A DNA stretch of 64,000 nt from Mucilaginibacter segetis (GTDB taxonomy: Bacteria > Bacteroidota > Bacteroidia > Sphingobacteriales > Sphingobacteriaceae), in the NCBI RefSeq assembly GCF_016522075.1, contig NZ_JAEHFW010000002.1:844964-908963 (forward strand). The letters are read 5' to 3'. The notes beneath the pieces are model-generated. The model made no database searches. It had not been told where the DNA came from and was given only the letters and a program-made list of their open reading frames with translations. This document shows, piece by piece, positions 52,631-61,199 of this stretch; positions within the stretch are counted from its first letter, which is position 1; each line of letters opens with the position of its first letter. Made by a program: the position numbers and the translations under genes.

Positions 52631-54712
52631 ATGAAGAGATTATTTACCTTACTGGCATTCATTTTTATAAGCACAGTTACCTTTGCACAAACCATTTTGT
52701 CTTTTAAGGCGATGGGGCACGATGAGGATGAACCTATATTCGGGATGAGTGGTGCTACCTCTTTTTACTTTAAAATAGCGCCTCAGTACAGAATAGATGG
52801 CAGTAAGCTTGTTATATATTATGAGCCTTCGCAGGCATTGATCCGTGATAAATCATATATCAACCTTTTCATCGGCAACCGCCCTGTCTACAGCGGCAAA
52901 CTAACTAAGGATTCTATTCAGCGCCTTTCCATCAACCTTACTAAGGCCGATATATCTACAGATCATTACTTAAAAATACAGGTAAAAACGCTACTTACTA
53001 TTACTGACGATCAATGCCGCGATCTTGATAACCCTGCAATGTGGCTTAAGATAAAAAACTCTTCCTATATCTCCTTAATGCGGAGCAACTCCAATTTTTT
53101 CGAAAATATTAATATCAGCAACTGTTTCGATTCAAAACGAGCGGTGGTATATCCTAAAAATCCCACTCTTCACGATCTGAAAGCCGTAGCGTGGGCATAC
53201 TCCAGATTAAAGAAAACGCAAACAAAAAATATTGCTGTTTATGAACTTGATCAGCTTCCGGACAGCATCCGCAATTATATATTGGTGGGTAAAGCATCAT
53301 CTCTACCGGCTGATAAACGCGCATTGGTAAAAGTTACTCCTCAAAATAATCAGGGTTTGTTTTATCTGCATAAATCTGTTAGTACAGTAACCGATACCGT
53401 TACCCGTATGATAGATGTTAGCGGGAGGTTTGTACCTGTACGTTCTGTGTCGCAAGATGTAGTGCCTAACGAGATACTTTTTGTATCGGGTGGCGATGAT
53501 GCCGGCTACGAAAAGGCGATCACCGCTTTGGGTAACATGAATATTCTGAACTCTACATTTGGCGATTACCTGCTAGTTAATAAAGCCCAGAACGAGTTCT
53601 TTAAAACCATTGATGAGAATCGCTCTAAACTAACACTTAAGCAAATAGGCGGGGTAAGCGATTTCCTGTCGGGTATTGGTTCATTAAAAAGCGCTTTCAA
53701 CTTTAAAAACAGCGACTTTAGCTTTACTCCTAAAGAGGTAGAGATAAGGTTTATTGCCAACTATAGTGCACTTAACCCCGGCGACCGTGGGTTCTTTAAC
53801 ATTTACCTTAACGGTTTACTGCTTAGCAGCGAAAAACTGGATGCCAGTGGTAAGCTTAATGCCAGCGTTACCATTAACAGGTATCAGCACCATAAATACA
53901 ACACGCTGGAAGCAGAATTCAGGTTTTACCCTAATAACGGTAACTGTAAAAATAGCTTTACCAATTTTTTTGCAGAGGTTGACGTGGATAAATCCTATTT
54001 GGAATCAAAAAACCCGTTCATTACCAGCGACTTGAGTTTTTACCAATATCCGGAAGCATTTAATAGCGGCACTACCCGTATTGTAGTATCAAAAAAATAC
54101 GCCAAATATGCAGCAGGAGCTATGGGTGAAATTATTTATGAGTTGAATAACAATATCAACGCTAATAATTTCCCGGAGTTTATGTACTCTGATGAAGTAA
54201 CCGCGGCGGATCTAAAAAAGAACAACCTGATTGCATTGCTATCAAAAGACGACAAGCTGCTTAATCAGTTTCCTGATGCACCTATAAAGTTTAATCGTGA
54301 TTTCAGGTTGTATAATACGGATAACAACACGGTAGTTTACTCTCTTTCGGATACCACCTCAAACGGTCTGGCGCAGATATTTTATGGACGAAGCAATAAT
54401 GCCACATTGGTACTTACGGCTACCGGTAAGCACCTGGCTGATGCATTTTTATCGGCATCAAAATCTATAACCGAACAGCTGTCAACGCTGTCGAGCAACG
54501 TGTGTGTATCTGATGTAAGTGCTAATAAATATTTATTTAATATTAATAAATCGAGTGATAACCTGCAATATGTAGATACCAAAAGTTCGCTAACCCGTTT
54601 TTGGGATAGTTACAACCTGTATATATTGCTGGCCATACTGGTGCTGATCTTATTATCCTTCCTGTATATACGCTCAAGGGTTCAAAAATCACAGGAGTTG
54701 TTTAATGATTAA
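52631..54712 (+). CDS. BcsB-like cellulose synthase accessory protein
   Basis: 693 residues. A signal peptide (1-19, ending TFAQ), two tandem carbohydrate-binding/flavodoxin-like halves (about 20-345 and 350-650) and a C-terminal transmembrane helix (about 660-682) reproduce the layout of BcsB, the periplasmic partner of cellulose synthase that guides the nascent glycan. IKVQVKTLLTI-type and ISNCFDSKRAVVYPKNPTL regions match the family in style. It is immediately followed by the GT2 synthase. The polymer need not be cellulose. Confidence 0.82.
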   Translation: MKRLFTLLAFIFISTVTFAQTILSFKAMGHDEDEPIFGMSGATSFYFKIAPQYRIDGSKLVIYYEPSQALIRDKSYINLFIGNRPVYSGKLTKDSIQRLSINLTKADISTDHYLKIQVKTLLTITDDQCRDLDNPAMWLKIKNSSYISLMRSNSNFFENINISNCFDSKRAVVYPKNPTLHDLKAVAWAYSRLKKTQTKNIAVYELDQLPDSIRNYILVGKASSLPADKRALVKVTPQNNQGLFYLHKSVSTVTDTVTRMIDVSGRFVPVRSVSQDVVPNEILFVSGGDDAGYEKAITALGNMNILNSTFGDYLLVNKAQNEFFKTIDENRSKLTLKQIGGVSDFLSGIGSLKSAFNFKNSDFSFTPKEVEIRFIANYSALNPGDRGFFNIYLNGLLLSSEKLDASGKLNASVTINRYQHHKYNTLEAEFRFYPNNGNCKNSFTNFFAEVDVDKSYLESKNPFITSDLSFYQYPEAFNSGTTRIVVSKKYAKYAAGAMGEIIYELNNNINANNFPEFMYSDEVTAADLKKNNLIALLSKDDKLLNQFPDAPIKFNRDFRLYNTDNNTVVYSLSDTTSNGLAQIFYGRSNNATLVLTATGKHLADAFLSASKSITEQLSTLSSNVCVSDVSANKYLFNINKSSDNLQYVDTKSSLTRFWDSYNLYILLAILVLILLSFLYIRSRVQKSQELFND

Positions 54713-54748
54713 TACGCCTGAATATTTGAATGACCTTTTAACTTTTTC

Positions 54749-56593
54749 ATGACCATGTCAATCCCCGAACTGTTAGTTAATGATGGATTTATTACAGAAG
54801 GAGATCGTGAAAAAATTACGAAATATTCAACTGAATCAGGTTTATCCTTCATCAAAATAGCGCTTAATTTTGGTTATATATCTCGTAAGAATTACGAACG
54901 TTCGTTACTGAATGCAGGATATGTTATTGAAGAAATAAGAGAGCAGCCTTATGATAGCGAAATTTTGGCCAAAACAGACCTGAACTTTGCTCATGACAGG
55001 GTAGCGCTCCCTTTGCGTGTGCAGAATGGCAAGATAGTGGTTATAATGGCCGACCCCGGTGATGAGCTTTTCCTGGACTTTATTAAATTTACATATGATA
55101 TGGAGGCCAGTATCATACTTGCTTCCGATCTGGATATTATCTGGCTGAGCAATGTGCTTATTGGGGAAAAGTACAATAAATCTGCCGTGTACGAATTGTT
55201 AAAGCGCGACCCGGATAGTTCTGCCATTGTAACCTTCTCCAGCGCGCAACTGGTATTTATATTTGTAGTTCTGGGTTTGGTTACTGTAGGTTTGGTACTT
55301 AGTTTTAAAAATACCACCATTATTATTAATGTGCTCATCAGTACCTTTTTCTTAATTGCCATTATATTCAAACTGTTTTTAGCACTGGTAGGGTCAAGGT
55401 TTGAGCTTCACCAGGCTGTTACCAAGGAGGAACTTAAACTTGTAGAGGATGAAGACCTGCCCATATATACAATTTTATTACCCGTATACAAGGAAGACCG
55501 ACTGGTAAAAAAACTCATATGGAATTTGCAATCCATTGATTACCCGCGCCATAAGCTGGATATTAAGCTATTGATAGAAGAAGAGGATGATAAAACCCTA
55601 AATGCGGTACGTAACCTGGATTTTCCGGCAATATTTGAAGTAATTGTGGTGCCGTACCATATGCCTAAAACTAAGCCAAAAGCATGTAATTATGGGCTGC
55701 ATTTTGCAAGGGGAGAATACTTAACTATTTATGATGCCGAGGATATACCTGATACTGATCAGCTTAAAAAAGTTGTGTCGTTATTTGGCAAGCTCCCTTC
55801 AAATTATATATGCGTACAAAGCGCCCTTAACTATTTTAATCGGAATGAAAATTTTTTGACCCGTATGTTTACGCTTGAGTATTCCTACTGGTTTGATTAT
55901 ATGCTGCCCGGGCTGGATACGCTGGATATACCCATACCATTGGGCGGTACAAGTAACCATTTTAAGCTTGACCCATTAATTGAATTGGGAGCGTGGGATC
56001 CGTTCAATGTGACAGAAGACGCTGATCTGGGTGTTAGGGCCTATGCAAAAGGGTATAAAATTGCCATTATTAACTCTACCACTTATGAAGAAGCCAACAA
56101 TGAGCCTTTTAACTGGATAAGGCAACGTTCGCGCTGGATAAAGGGGTATATGCAGACGTTTTTAGTGCATATGCGTAATCCTGTCGCTTTATGGAAGGAG
56201 ATAGGCTGGAAAGGTTTTTTAGGATTTAACTTTTTTATAGGCGCTACTCCCATTACCTTTTTGGTATATCCTATAATGCTGGGCTTTTTTATATGCTATG
56301 TAGTGTTTGACCTATCATCAATACGTACCCTTTTTCCTGACTGGGTGCTGTTTATGGCTATATTTAACTTAATGGTAGGTAATATATTAATGATTTATAT
56401 AAACATGATCGCCGTATTTAAGCGCCGCTATTACGAGCTGATATTATTTGCCATTGCCAACCCTATCTATTGGTTAATGCACTCCGTAGCAGCTTATAAA
56501 GGCCTTTATCAGCTTATTGTAAAGCCCTTTTACTGGGAAAAAACAAATCATGGTTTAAGTAAGGTGAATAACCCTGTAAATGTTGTTAAATGA
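54749..56593 (+). CDS. GT2 glycan synthase with N-terminal T2SSE_N/MshEN domain
   Basis: 614 residues. Residues about 1-145 form a type II secretion ATPase N-terminal (T2SSE_N/MshEN) domain, clear in VALPLRVQNGKIVVIMADP and DMEASIILASDLDI. Two transmembrane helices follow (about 168-215), then a GT2 core with DAED (329-332), TED (422-424) and QRSRW (459-463, the QxxRW motif), and about four more helices. This is the processive synthase layout of cellulose/hyaluronan-type enzymes. It lacks a C-terminal PilZ domain. The residues expected for c-di-GMP binding in MshEN (RLGxxL-type) are not evident. Its stop overlaps the next start as ATGA. Confidence 0.85.
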   Translation: MTMSIPELLVNDGFITEGDREKITKYSTESGLSFIKIALNFGYISRKNYERSLLNAGYVIEEIREQPYDSEILAKTDLNFAHDRVALPLRVQNGKIVVIMADPGDELFLDFIKFTYDMEASIILASDLDIIWLSNVLIGEKYNKSAVYELLKRDPDSSAIVTFSSAQLVFIFVVLGLVTVGLVLSFKNTTIIINVLISTFFLIAIIFKLFLALVGSRFELHQAVTKEELKLVEDEDLPIYTILLPVYKEDRLVKKLIWNLQSIDYPRHKLDIKLLIEEEDDKTLNAVRNLDFPAIFEVIVVPYHMPKTKPKACNYGLHFARGEYLTIYDAEDIPDTDQLKKVVSLFGKLPSNYICVQSALNYFNRNENFLTRMFTLEYSYWFDYMLPGLDTLDIPIPLGGTSNHFKLDPLIELGAWDPFNVTEDADLGVRAYAKGYKIAIINSTTYEEANNEPFNWIRQRSRWIKGYMQTFLVHMRNPVALWKEIGWKGFLGFNFFIGATPITFLVYPIMLGFFICYVVFDLSSIRTLFPDWVLFMAIFNLMVGNILMIYINMIAVFKRRYYELILFAIANPIYWLMHSVAAYKGLYQLIVKPFYWEKTNHGLSKVNNPVNVVK

Positions 56594-58149
56594 GGTTAAG
56601 CAAATCCGCATATTTAGCAGTTATAACATTAACGCTTATTATATACTACCTTGTATGCGGTATATATTTGAATGGCTTAGGGTATTACAACCACGAATCG
56701 CTATTTTATATTGAAAAGGCAAAAATAGTTTTTGAGGGAGTTGGCAATCGTTTAAAGGTAATGGGTCTTACCTCTCCTATGATCCCCTTCTATGCCACAT
56801 TTGCTTTTTCCGGCATTAGCTCAACTCTGGCACCCGTACTTGCATCAGCATTAGGCACTGGTTTATTATTCTACATTATTGCCGGCACATTGGTTAAAAG
56901 GCTTAATGATGATTTTTATATATGGTTACTGCTGGGCTTGTTCCTTTTTCATCCGGGAATGCTTTATGCAGCATGTTCCGGCAAAAACATTTACCTGGTG
57001 CTAACCTTTTTTTACCTGTTTTTTCTTAATCTGTTCAAATTCTTCCGCTCAAATACCACGTTCCATGTATCGGTGGCGAGTATATGTTTGGTGATACTTA
57101 TTTTTTGCGATTATAAATTTGTATGGATAACGCTTTTCTTTTTACCTCTGGTGTTGTCTATCACTCTGCACAGTTTAAATCTCGGTGAGCAGGAATCCAT
57201 CTTCCGGTTGTTCTTAAGCTTTAATAGCCCGTCATTAAGGCGCAAGTTGCTTAATAAAACCTTTTCGTTATACATTATACTGTTTGCCCTGCCGCTGGCA
57301 TCTATACTGTGTTACAAACTGCTTAACCTTACCCACGCCAGCGATCTCAACTATTTTAACGAGAGCCCCTACGCCACCTGGAACGTATTGATCGATAAGC
57401 TGAGTTTCGACCAGCAAACCACTAATATCAACTATAAAATTCCGGAACTGAGCCTGCTGCTGTCGGCCCGTGTGCTCCTGTTTTGCCCCATGATACTTAT
57501 TGCCGTGTATCTGTTTCGCGAGAGTACTTATCAGGTGCTTACCATCCTCATCCCCTTCGCTTTCATTGAATTTTTGCATATTAAGTACGATAAGGTTTTT
57601 CTGGCCTACCAGTACTACCTCATATTTATAATGCTTGCTTTTTTATGCGTTATATTTAAATCGCATACGGTAAAAAACAAACAAGCTTTTAAAGTACTGC
57701 TGGGCGTAACCATGGTATTACAAATAGGTATAGGCTGGTATTATCTTAAAACGTCCTCTATACCCGAAGAACAGAATTTTGTAAACATACTTATTAATCG
57801 TACCGAGGACGATACGGAAAAGGATAATATGGCCGTAGCGGGGTATATTAGTAGTCTTGCAGGTGATGTGCACGTTTTGGCTGATGATGCTACCGCCTAT
57901 CCGGTAATTGCCTTCACTAAAAATTTAAATAACCTGATATTGCCCTATCAGCCCCAGTTTTTAAGCGGACTGGAAACCCCCGACAAATATGCTGACTATA
58001 TACTAATAGCTACGGCCAAAAATCCGGTAACCGGCTATACGCAACTGAATAACAAATACCTTATCACCATAAAACAAAGTATTCCCGATATCGGCTTCCG
58101 CAAGGTATACGAAACAGACAACTGGATACTATACAGGGTGGTAAAATAG
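56590..58149 (+). CDS. GT-C-like polytopic membrane protein of the polysaccharide locus
   Basis: 519 residues with ten or more hydrophobic helices in the first 380 residues and a soluble C-terminal domain (about 390-519) starting near the TSSIPEEQNFVNILIN stretch. The first loop contains YYNHESLFYIEKAK, placed like the acidic catalytic loop of GT-C glycosyltransferases (ArnT/PMT type), but no clear signature was found. Translationally coupled to the GT2 gene, so probably part of the same pathway: sugar modification or export of the chain. Function not certain. Confidence 0.7.
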   Translation: MRLSKSAYLAVITLTLIIYYLVCGIYLNGLGYYNHESLFYIEKAKIVFEGVGNRLKVMGLTSPMIPFYATFAFSGISSTLAPVLASALGTGLLFYIIAGTLVKRLNDDFYIWLLLGLFLFHPGMLYAACSGKNIYLVLTFFYLFFLNLFKFFRSNTTFHVSVASICLVILIFCDYKFVWITLFFLPLVLSITLHSLNLGEQESIFRLFLSFNSPSLRRKLLNKTFSLYIILFALPLASILCYKLLNLTHASDLNYFNESPYATWNVLIDKLSFDQQTTNINYKIPELSLLLSARVLLFCPMILIAVYLFRESTYQVLTILIPFAFIEFLHIKYDKVFLAYQYYLIFIMLAFLCVIFKSHTVKNKQAFKVLLGVTMVLQIGIGWYYLKTSSIPEEQNFVNILINRTEDDTEKDNMAVAGYISSLAGDVHVLADDATAYPVIAFTKNLNNLILPYQPQFLSGLETPDKYADYILIATAKNPVTGYTQLNNKYLITIKQSIPDIGFRKVYETDNWILYRVVK

Positions 58150-58166
58150 AGTTGCGGGCTAAATAT

Positions 58167-58184
58167 TTGAAGCTGACGCTTCAA
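58167..58184. terminator. Hairpin after the polysaccharide operon
   Basis: TTGAAGC (58167-58173), TGAC loop, GCTTCAA (58178-58184): perfect 7-bp stem but no run of T's after it, so only a possible terminator. Confidence 0.4.
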
Positions 58185-58331
58185 TGTTAAGTGTCTTGTT
58201 AGGCTGATATAGCGTGTATCCTCTTGCTAATCTTAACCGTTAAAGTTGCTTTAAGTAACGATATCTTTTATCAGCGTATTGCTTGTTTTTATTTGCCCTG
58301 ATAATCAGAGGAATAATAACCGCAAAAACCA

Positions 58332-58362
58332 TTTGTAAATTAAACAATTAACCCTATCTTTG
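58332..58362 (+). promoter_or_regulatory. Consensus promoter of the rplM-rpsI-rpsB-tsf operon
   Basis: TTTG (58332-58335), 19 bases, TATCTTTG (58355-58362): perfect match to the Bacteroidota consensus. The leader to rplM is about 48 bases and contains a small CCCG/CGGG hairpin. Confidence 0.88.
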
Positions 58363-58416
58363 CAGTCCCGAAAATGCGGGGTATAATAAACATTTAATTA
58401 AATTAATTTAAAGCAA

Positions 58417-58854
58417 GTGAATACGTTAAGTTACAAAACTGTCTCAGCCAACAAAAAAACCGTTACTAAAGAATGGGTTGTTGTTGACGCAAACAATGAG
58501 ATTTTGGGGCGCTTGTGTACTAAGATCGCGATGATGATCAGAGGTAAGCACAAGCCAGGGTTCACCCCACACGTAGACTGCGGAGATAATGTAATAGTTA
58601 TTAATGCAGACAAGGTAAAGTTGACCGGAAACAAGTTTAATGATAAAACTTATGTTTCTTACACCGGGTATCCTGGTGGTCAGCGTTTCATTTCTCCTAA
58701 GGAGTTAATGGCGAAACATCCGGAGCGTGTGGTTGAAAAAGCCGTACGTGGTATGTTACCTAAAAACCGTTTGGGCCGTGCCTTATTTGGCAACCTGCAT
58801 GTATATGCCGGTGCAGAGCATCCTCATGCCGCTCAAAATCCAAAAACCATTTAA
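58417..58854 (+). CDS. rplM: 50S ribosomal protein L13
   Basis: 145 residues from GTG at 58417. The start NTLSYKTVSANKKTV and the core ILGRLCTKIAMMIRGKHKP, ending VYAGAEHPHAAQNP, match bacterial uL13. The GTG is the only start near the conserved N-terminus; no Shine-Dalgarno precedes it. First gene of the operon. Confidence 0.95.
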   Translation: MNTLSYKTVSANKKTVTKEWVVVDANNEILGRLCTKIAMMIRGKHKPGFTPHVDCGDNVIVINADKVKLTGNKFNDKTYVSYTGYPGGQRFISPKELMAKHPERVVEKAVRGMLPKNRLGRALFGNLHVYAGAEHPHAAQNPKTI

Positions 58855-58882
58855 CTTTTAATTTTAAAGGAGAAACACGAAA

Positions 58883-59269
58883 ATGCCAACAACTAACACT
58901 TCAGGCAGAAGAAAAACCGCTGTTGCCCGCATCTACTTAACTGAAGGCAACGGCGCAGTTACCGTAAATGGTAAAGATTACAAAGAGTACTTCCCAACGT
59001 TGCCGTTACAATACATCGTTATGCAGTCAACCGAAGTTTCGGGTTCTGCAGGTAAATTTGATGTAAAAGTAAACGTTGCAGGTGGTGGTATCAAAGGACA
59101 GGCAGAAGCCGTTCGTTTAGCTATCGCTAAAGCAATTGTTGAACTGGATGCTGAAAAGAAACCAGCGCTGCGTGCTAAGGGTTTAATGACACGTGATGAC
59201 CGTATGGTTGAGCGTAAGAAACCGGGTCGCAGAAAAGCACGTAAGAAATTTCAATTCAGTAAACGCTAA
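58883..59269 (+). CDS. rpsI: 30S ribosomal protein S9
   Basis: 128 residues. GRRKTAVARIYL at the start and the basic C-terminal tail ending KFQFSKR are diagnostic of uS9; the tail reaches the P site of the ribosome. AAAGGAG (58866-58872) lies 10 bases before the ATG, an unusually strong Shine-Dalgarno for this phylum. 28 bases after rplM. Confidence 0.96.
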   Translation: MPTTNTSGRRKTAVARIYLTEGNGAVTVNGKDYKEYFPTLPLQYIVMQSTEVSGSAGKFDVKVNVAGGGIKGQAEAVRLAIAKAIVELDAEKKPALRAKGLMTRDDRMVERKKPGRRKARKKFQFSKR

Positions 59270-59290
59270 TTTTTTAAGGAGGATTCAACA

Positions 59291-60157
59291 ATGGCAAGAA
59301 CAACATATCAGGATTTACTGGATGCAGGTGTACACTTTGGTCACCTTACCCGCAAATGGGACCCGAAAATGTCGCAGTACATTTTCATGGAGCGCAACGG
59401 TATCCACATTATCGATTTAAATAAAACCTTATCAAAGGTTGAAGAAGCTGCTGCAGCTATAAAACAAATTGTAAAATCAGGCCGCAAGGTATTATTCGTA
59501 GCTACAAAAAAACAAGCTAAGGATATTGTTGCCGAGCATGCTAAAAGCGTGAACATGCCTTACATAACCGAACGTTGGTTAGGTGGTATGTTAACTAACT
59601 TTGCTACCGTACGTAAGTCGATCAAAAAGATGTCAAACATCGATAAATTGACGAAGGACGGCACTTACAGCAATCTTTCTAAAAAAGAAAGACTGATGAT
59701 ACAGCGCGAGCGTATTAAACTGGAAACTTTGTTAGGTGGTATCTCGGATCTGAACCGTTTACCCGCAGCATTGTTTTTAATTGATGTTAAGAAAGAGCAC
59801 ATCGCGGTATCTGAAGCTTTAAAGCTTAACATACCAACATTTGCAATGGTTGATACCAACTCTGACCCATCAAACATCGATTTCCCTATCCCGTCAAATG
59901 ATGATGCTACTAAATCAATTACTTTGATCACCAGCATCATGATTAAAGCGATTGAAGAAGGATTAGATGAGCGTAAACGCGAGAAAGAGGATGAGGCTGA
60001 AAAAGAAGCAGCAGCAGCGAAAGCAAAGGCTGATGCTCCGGAAGCAGCACCTGCAGACCGCTCTGCTAACGACGGTGGCAAAAGGAAAAGGACTGCTGAA
60101 GCTACTACTGCCGAAGCCGATACCGAAGCCCCTGCAGCTAAATCAACAGAAGAATAA
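59291..60157 (+). CDS. rpsB: 30S ribosomal protein S2
   Basis: 288 residues. MARTTYQDLLDAGVHFGHL, KWDPKMSQYIF and WLGGMLTNF are diagnostic of uS2. The last ~65 residues are a lysine/glutamate/alanine-rich tail longer than that of E. coli S2, as is common in Bacteroidota. AAGGAGGA (59276-59283) precedes the ATG by 7 bases, a strong Shine-Dalgarno. A hairpin lies between it and tsf. Confidence 0.96.
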   Translation: MARTTYQDLLDAGVHFGHLTRKWDPKMSQYIFMERNGIHIIDLNKTLSKVEEAAAAIKQIVKSGRKVLFVATKKQAKDIVAEHAKSVNMPYITERWLGGMLTNFATVRKSIKKMSNIDKLTKDGTYSNLSKKERLMIQRERIKLETLLGGISDLNRLPAALFLIDVKKEHIAVSEALKLNIPTFAMVDTNSDPSNIDFPIPSNDDATKSITLITSIMIKAIEEGLDERKREKEDEAEKEAAAAKAKADAPEAAPADRSANDGGKRKRTAEATTAEADTEAPAAKSTEE

Positions 60158-60168
60158 TATTATTTCAG

Positions 60169-60229
60169 AGTTGCAAAGCCTTAAGGTTGGAATTTTTTAA
60201 CGTTCAACTTTACAGCTTTGCAACTTTTT
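60169..60229 (+). terminator. Attenuator-like hairpin between rpsB and tsf
   Basis: AGTTGCAAAGC (60169-60179) pairs perfectly with GCTTTGCAACT (60215-60225), followed by TTTT. An inner GGTTG/CAACTTT pairing extends the stem. It stands about 12 bases after the rpsB stop and before the tsf ATG, so it should lower, not stop, tsf transcription. Confidence 0.7.
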
Positions 60230-60247
60230 AACAAAAAAAGTATACCC

Positions 60248-61099
60248 ATGTCTACAGTACAAATATCTGCAGCCGATGTAAACAAACTGCGCCAGCAAAC
60301 CGGTGCAGGCATGATGGATTGCAAAAAAGCTTTAATTGAAACCAATGGCGATTTTGAAGCCGCTATTGATTTTCTGAGAAAAAAAGGCGCTAAAGTTGCC
60401 GCCAGCCGTCAGGATCGTGAATCAAACGAAGGTGTTGTAATAGCACGTACTTCTGAAGATTTTAAACGTGGTGTGATCATTGAACTGAATTGCGAAACCG
60501 ACTTTGTGGCTAAAAACGCGGAGTTTGTTGCTTTCGGTAACGAAATCGCTAACGCTGCTGTACAAAATCAACCTAAAAGCATCGAAGAGCTTAACCAGTT
60601 AGAAATAGACGTTGAAAACGTGCGTGTTAAAATTGGTGATGCTATTATTGATAAAACCGGTAAAATAGGCGAAAAGATAGGTGTATCTAAATACGAAGTT
60701 GTTGAAAGCGATAAAGTAGTTGCGTATATTCACGGTAACTTCCGTTTAGCGGTATTGGTTGGCCTGAGCAAAAACGTTGAAGGTGCTGATGAAGCAGGTA
60801 AAGATGTTGCTATGCAAATTGCTGCCATGAACCCTGTTGCTATTGATAAAGACGGTATTGATGCGTCAGTTATTGAGCGCGAGCTGGAAATAGCTAAAGA
60901 CCAGATACGTGCCGAAGGTAAACCTGAGGCAATGGTTGAAAAAATATCATTGGGTAAATTAAACAAGTTCTATAAAGATTCTACCTTATTGAATCAGGAG
61001 TTTGTAAAAGACCCATCTAAAAACGTTAGCCAGTTTCTGGATAGCGTTGATAAAGGCCTTACGGTTACCGCGTTTAAGCGAGTGGCTTTAGGAGCTTAA
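60248..61099 (+). CDS. tsf: Elongation factor Ts
   Basis: 283 residues from ATG at 60248. The N-terminal UBA-like part (LRQQTGAGMMDCKKAL), the ELNCETDFVAKN core, and the late ECP-like region match EF-Ts, which recharges EF-Tu with GTP. The ten codons before this ATG are open but lie in the rpsB-tsf hairpin. Ends the ribosomal operon, followed by a strong terminator. Confidence 0.95.
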   Translation: MSTVQISAADVNKLRQQTGAGMMDCKKALIETNGDFEAAIDFLRKKGAKVAASRQDRESNEGVVIARTSEDFKRGVIIELNCETDFVAKNAEFVAFGNEIANAAVQNQPKSIEELNQLEIDVENVRVKIGDAIIDKTGKIGEKIGVSKYEVVESDKVVAYIHGNFRLAVLVGLSKNVEGADEAGKDVAMQIAAMNPVAIDKDGIDASVIERELEIAKDQIRAEGKPEAMVEKISLGKLNKFYKDSTLLNQEFVKDPSKNVSQFLDSVDKGLTVTAFKRVALGA

Positions 61100-61108
61100 T
61101 TTATTTAT

Positions 61109-61137
61109 CCCCGCCTAACAAGGCGGGGATTTTTTTT
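61109..61137 (+). terminator. Rho-independent terminator after tsf
   Basis: CCCCGCCT (61109-61116), AACA loop, AGGCGGGG (61121-61128), then ATTTTTTTT: perfect 8-bp GC-rich stem with a long U-tract. Confidence 0.95.
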
Positions 61138-61199
61138 GCCTGTTATTTTTTTCATTATATTGTTTATCAAGCAATTATTAACGATAAAAATTTATTATT

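Noticed and set aside
50072..58149. Canonical bacterial cellulose synthase operon
   Set aside because: No PilZ domain, BcsC or GH8 BcsZ; the GT2 has a different regulatory domain and an extra membrane partner, so cellulose is not assumed.
59665..60081. 138-codon minus-strand frame antisense to rpsB
   Set aside because: A shadow of the lysine/glutamate/alanine-rich rpsB tail; serine/alanine-rich without any domain.
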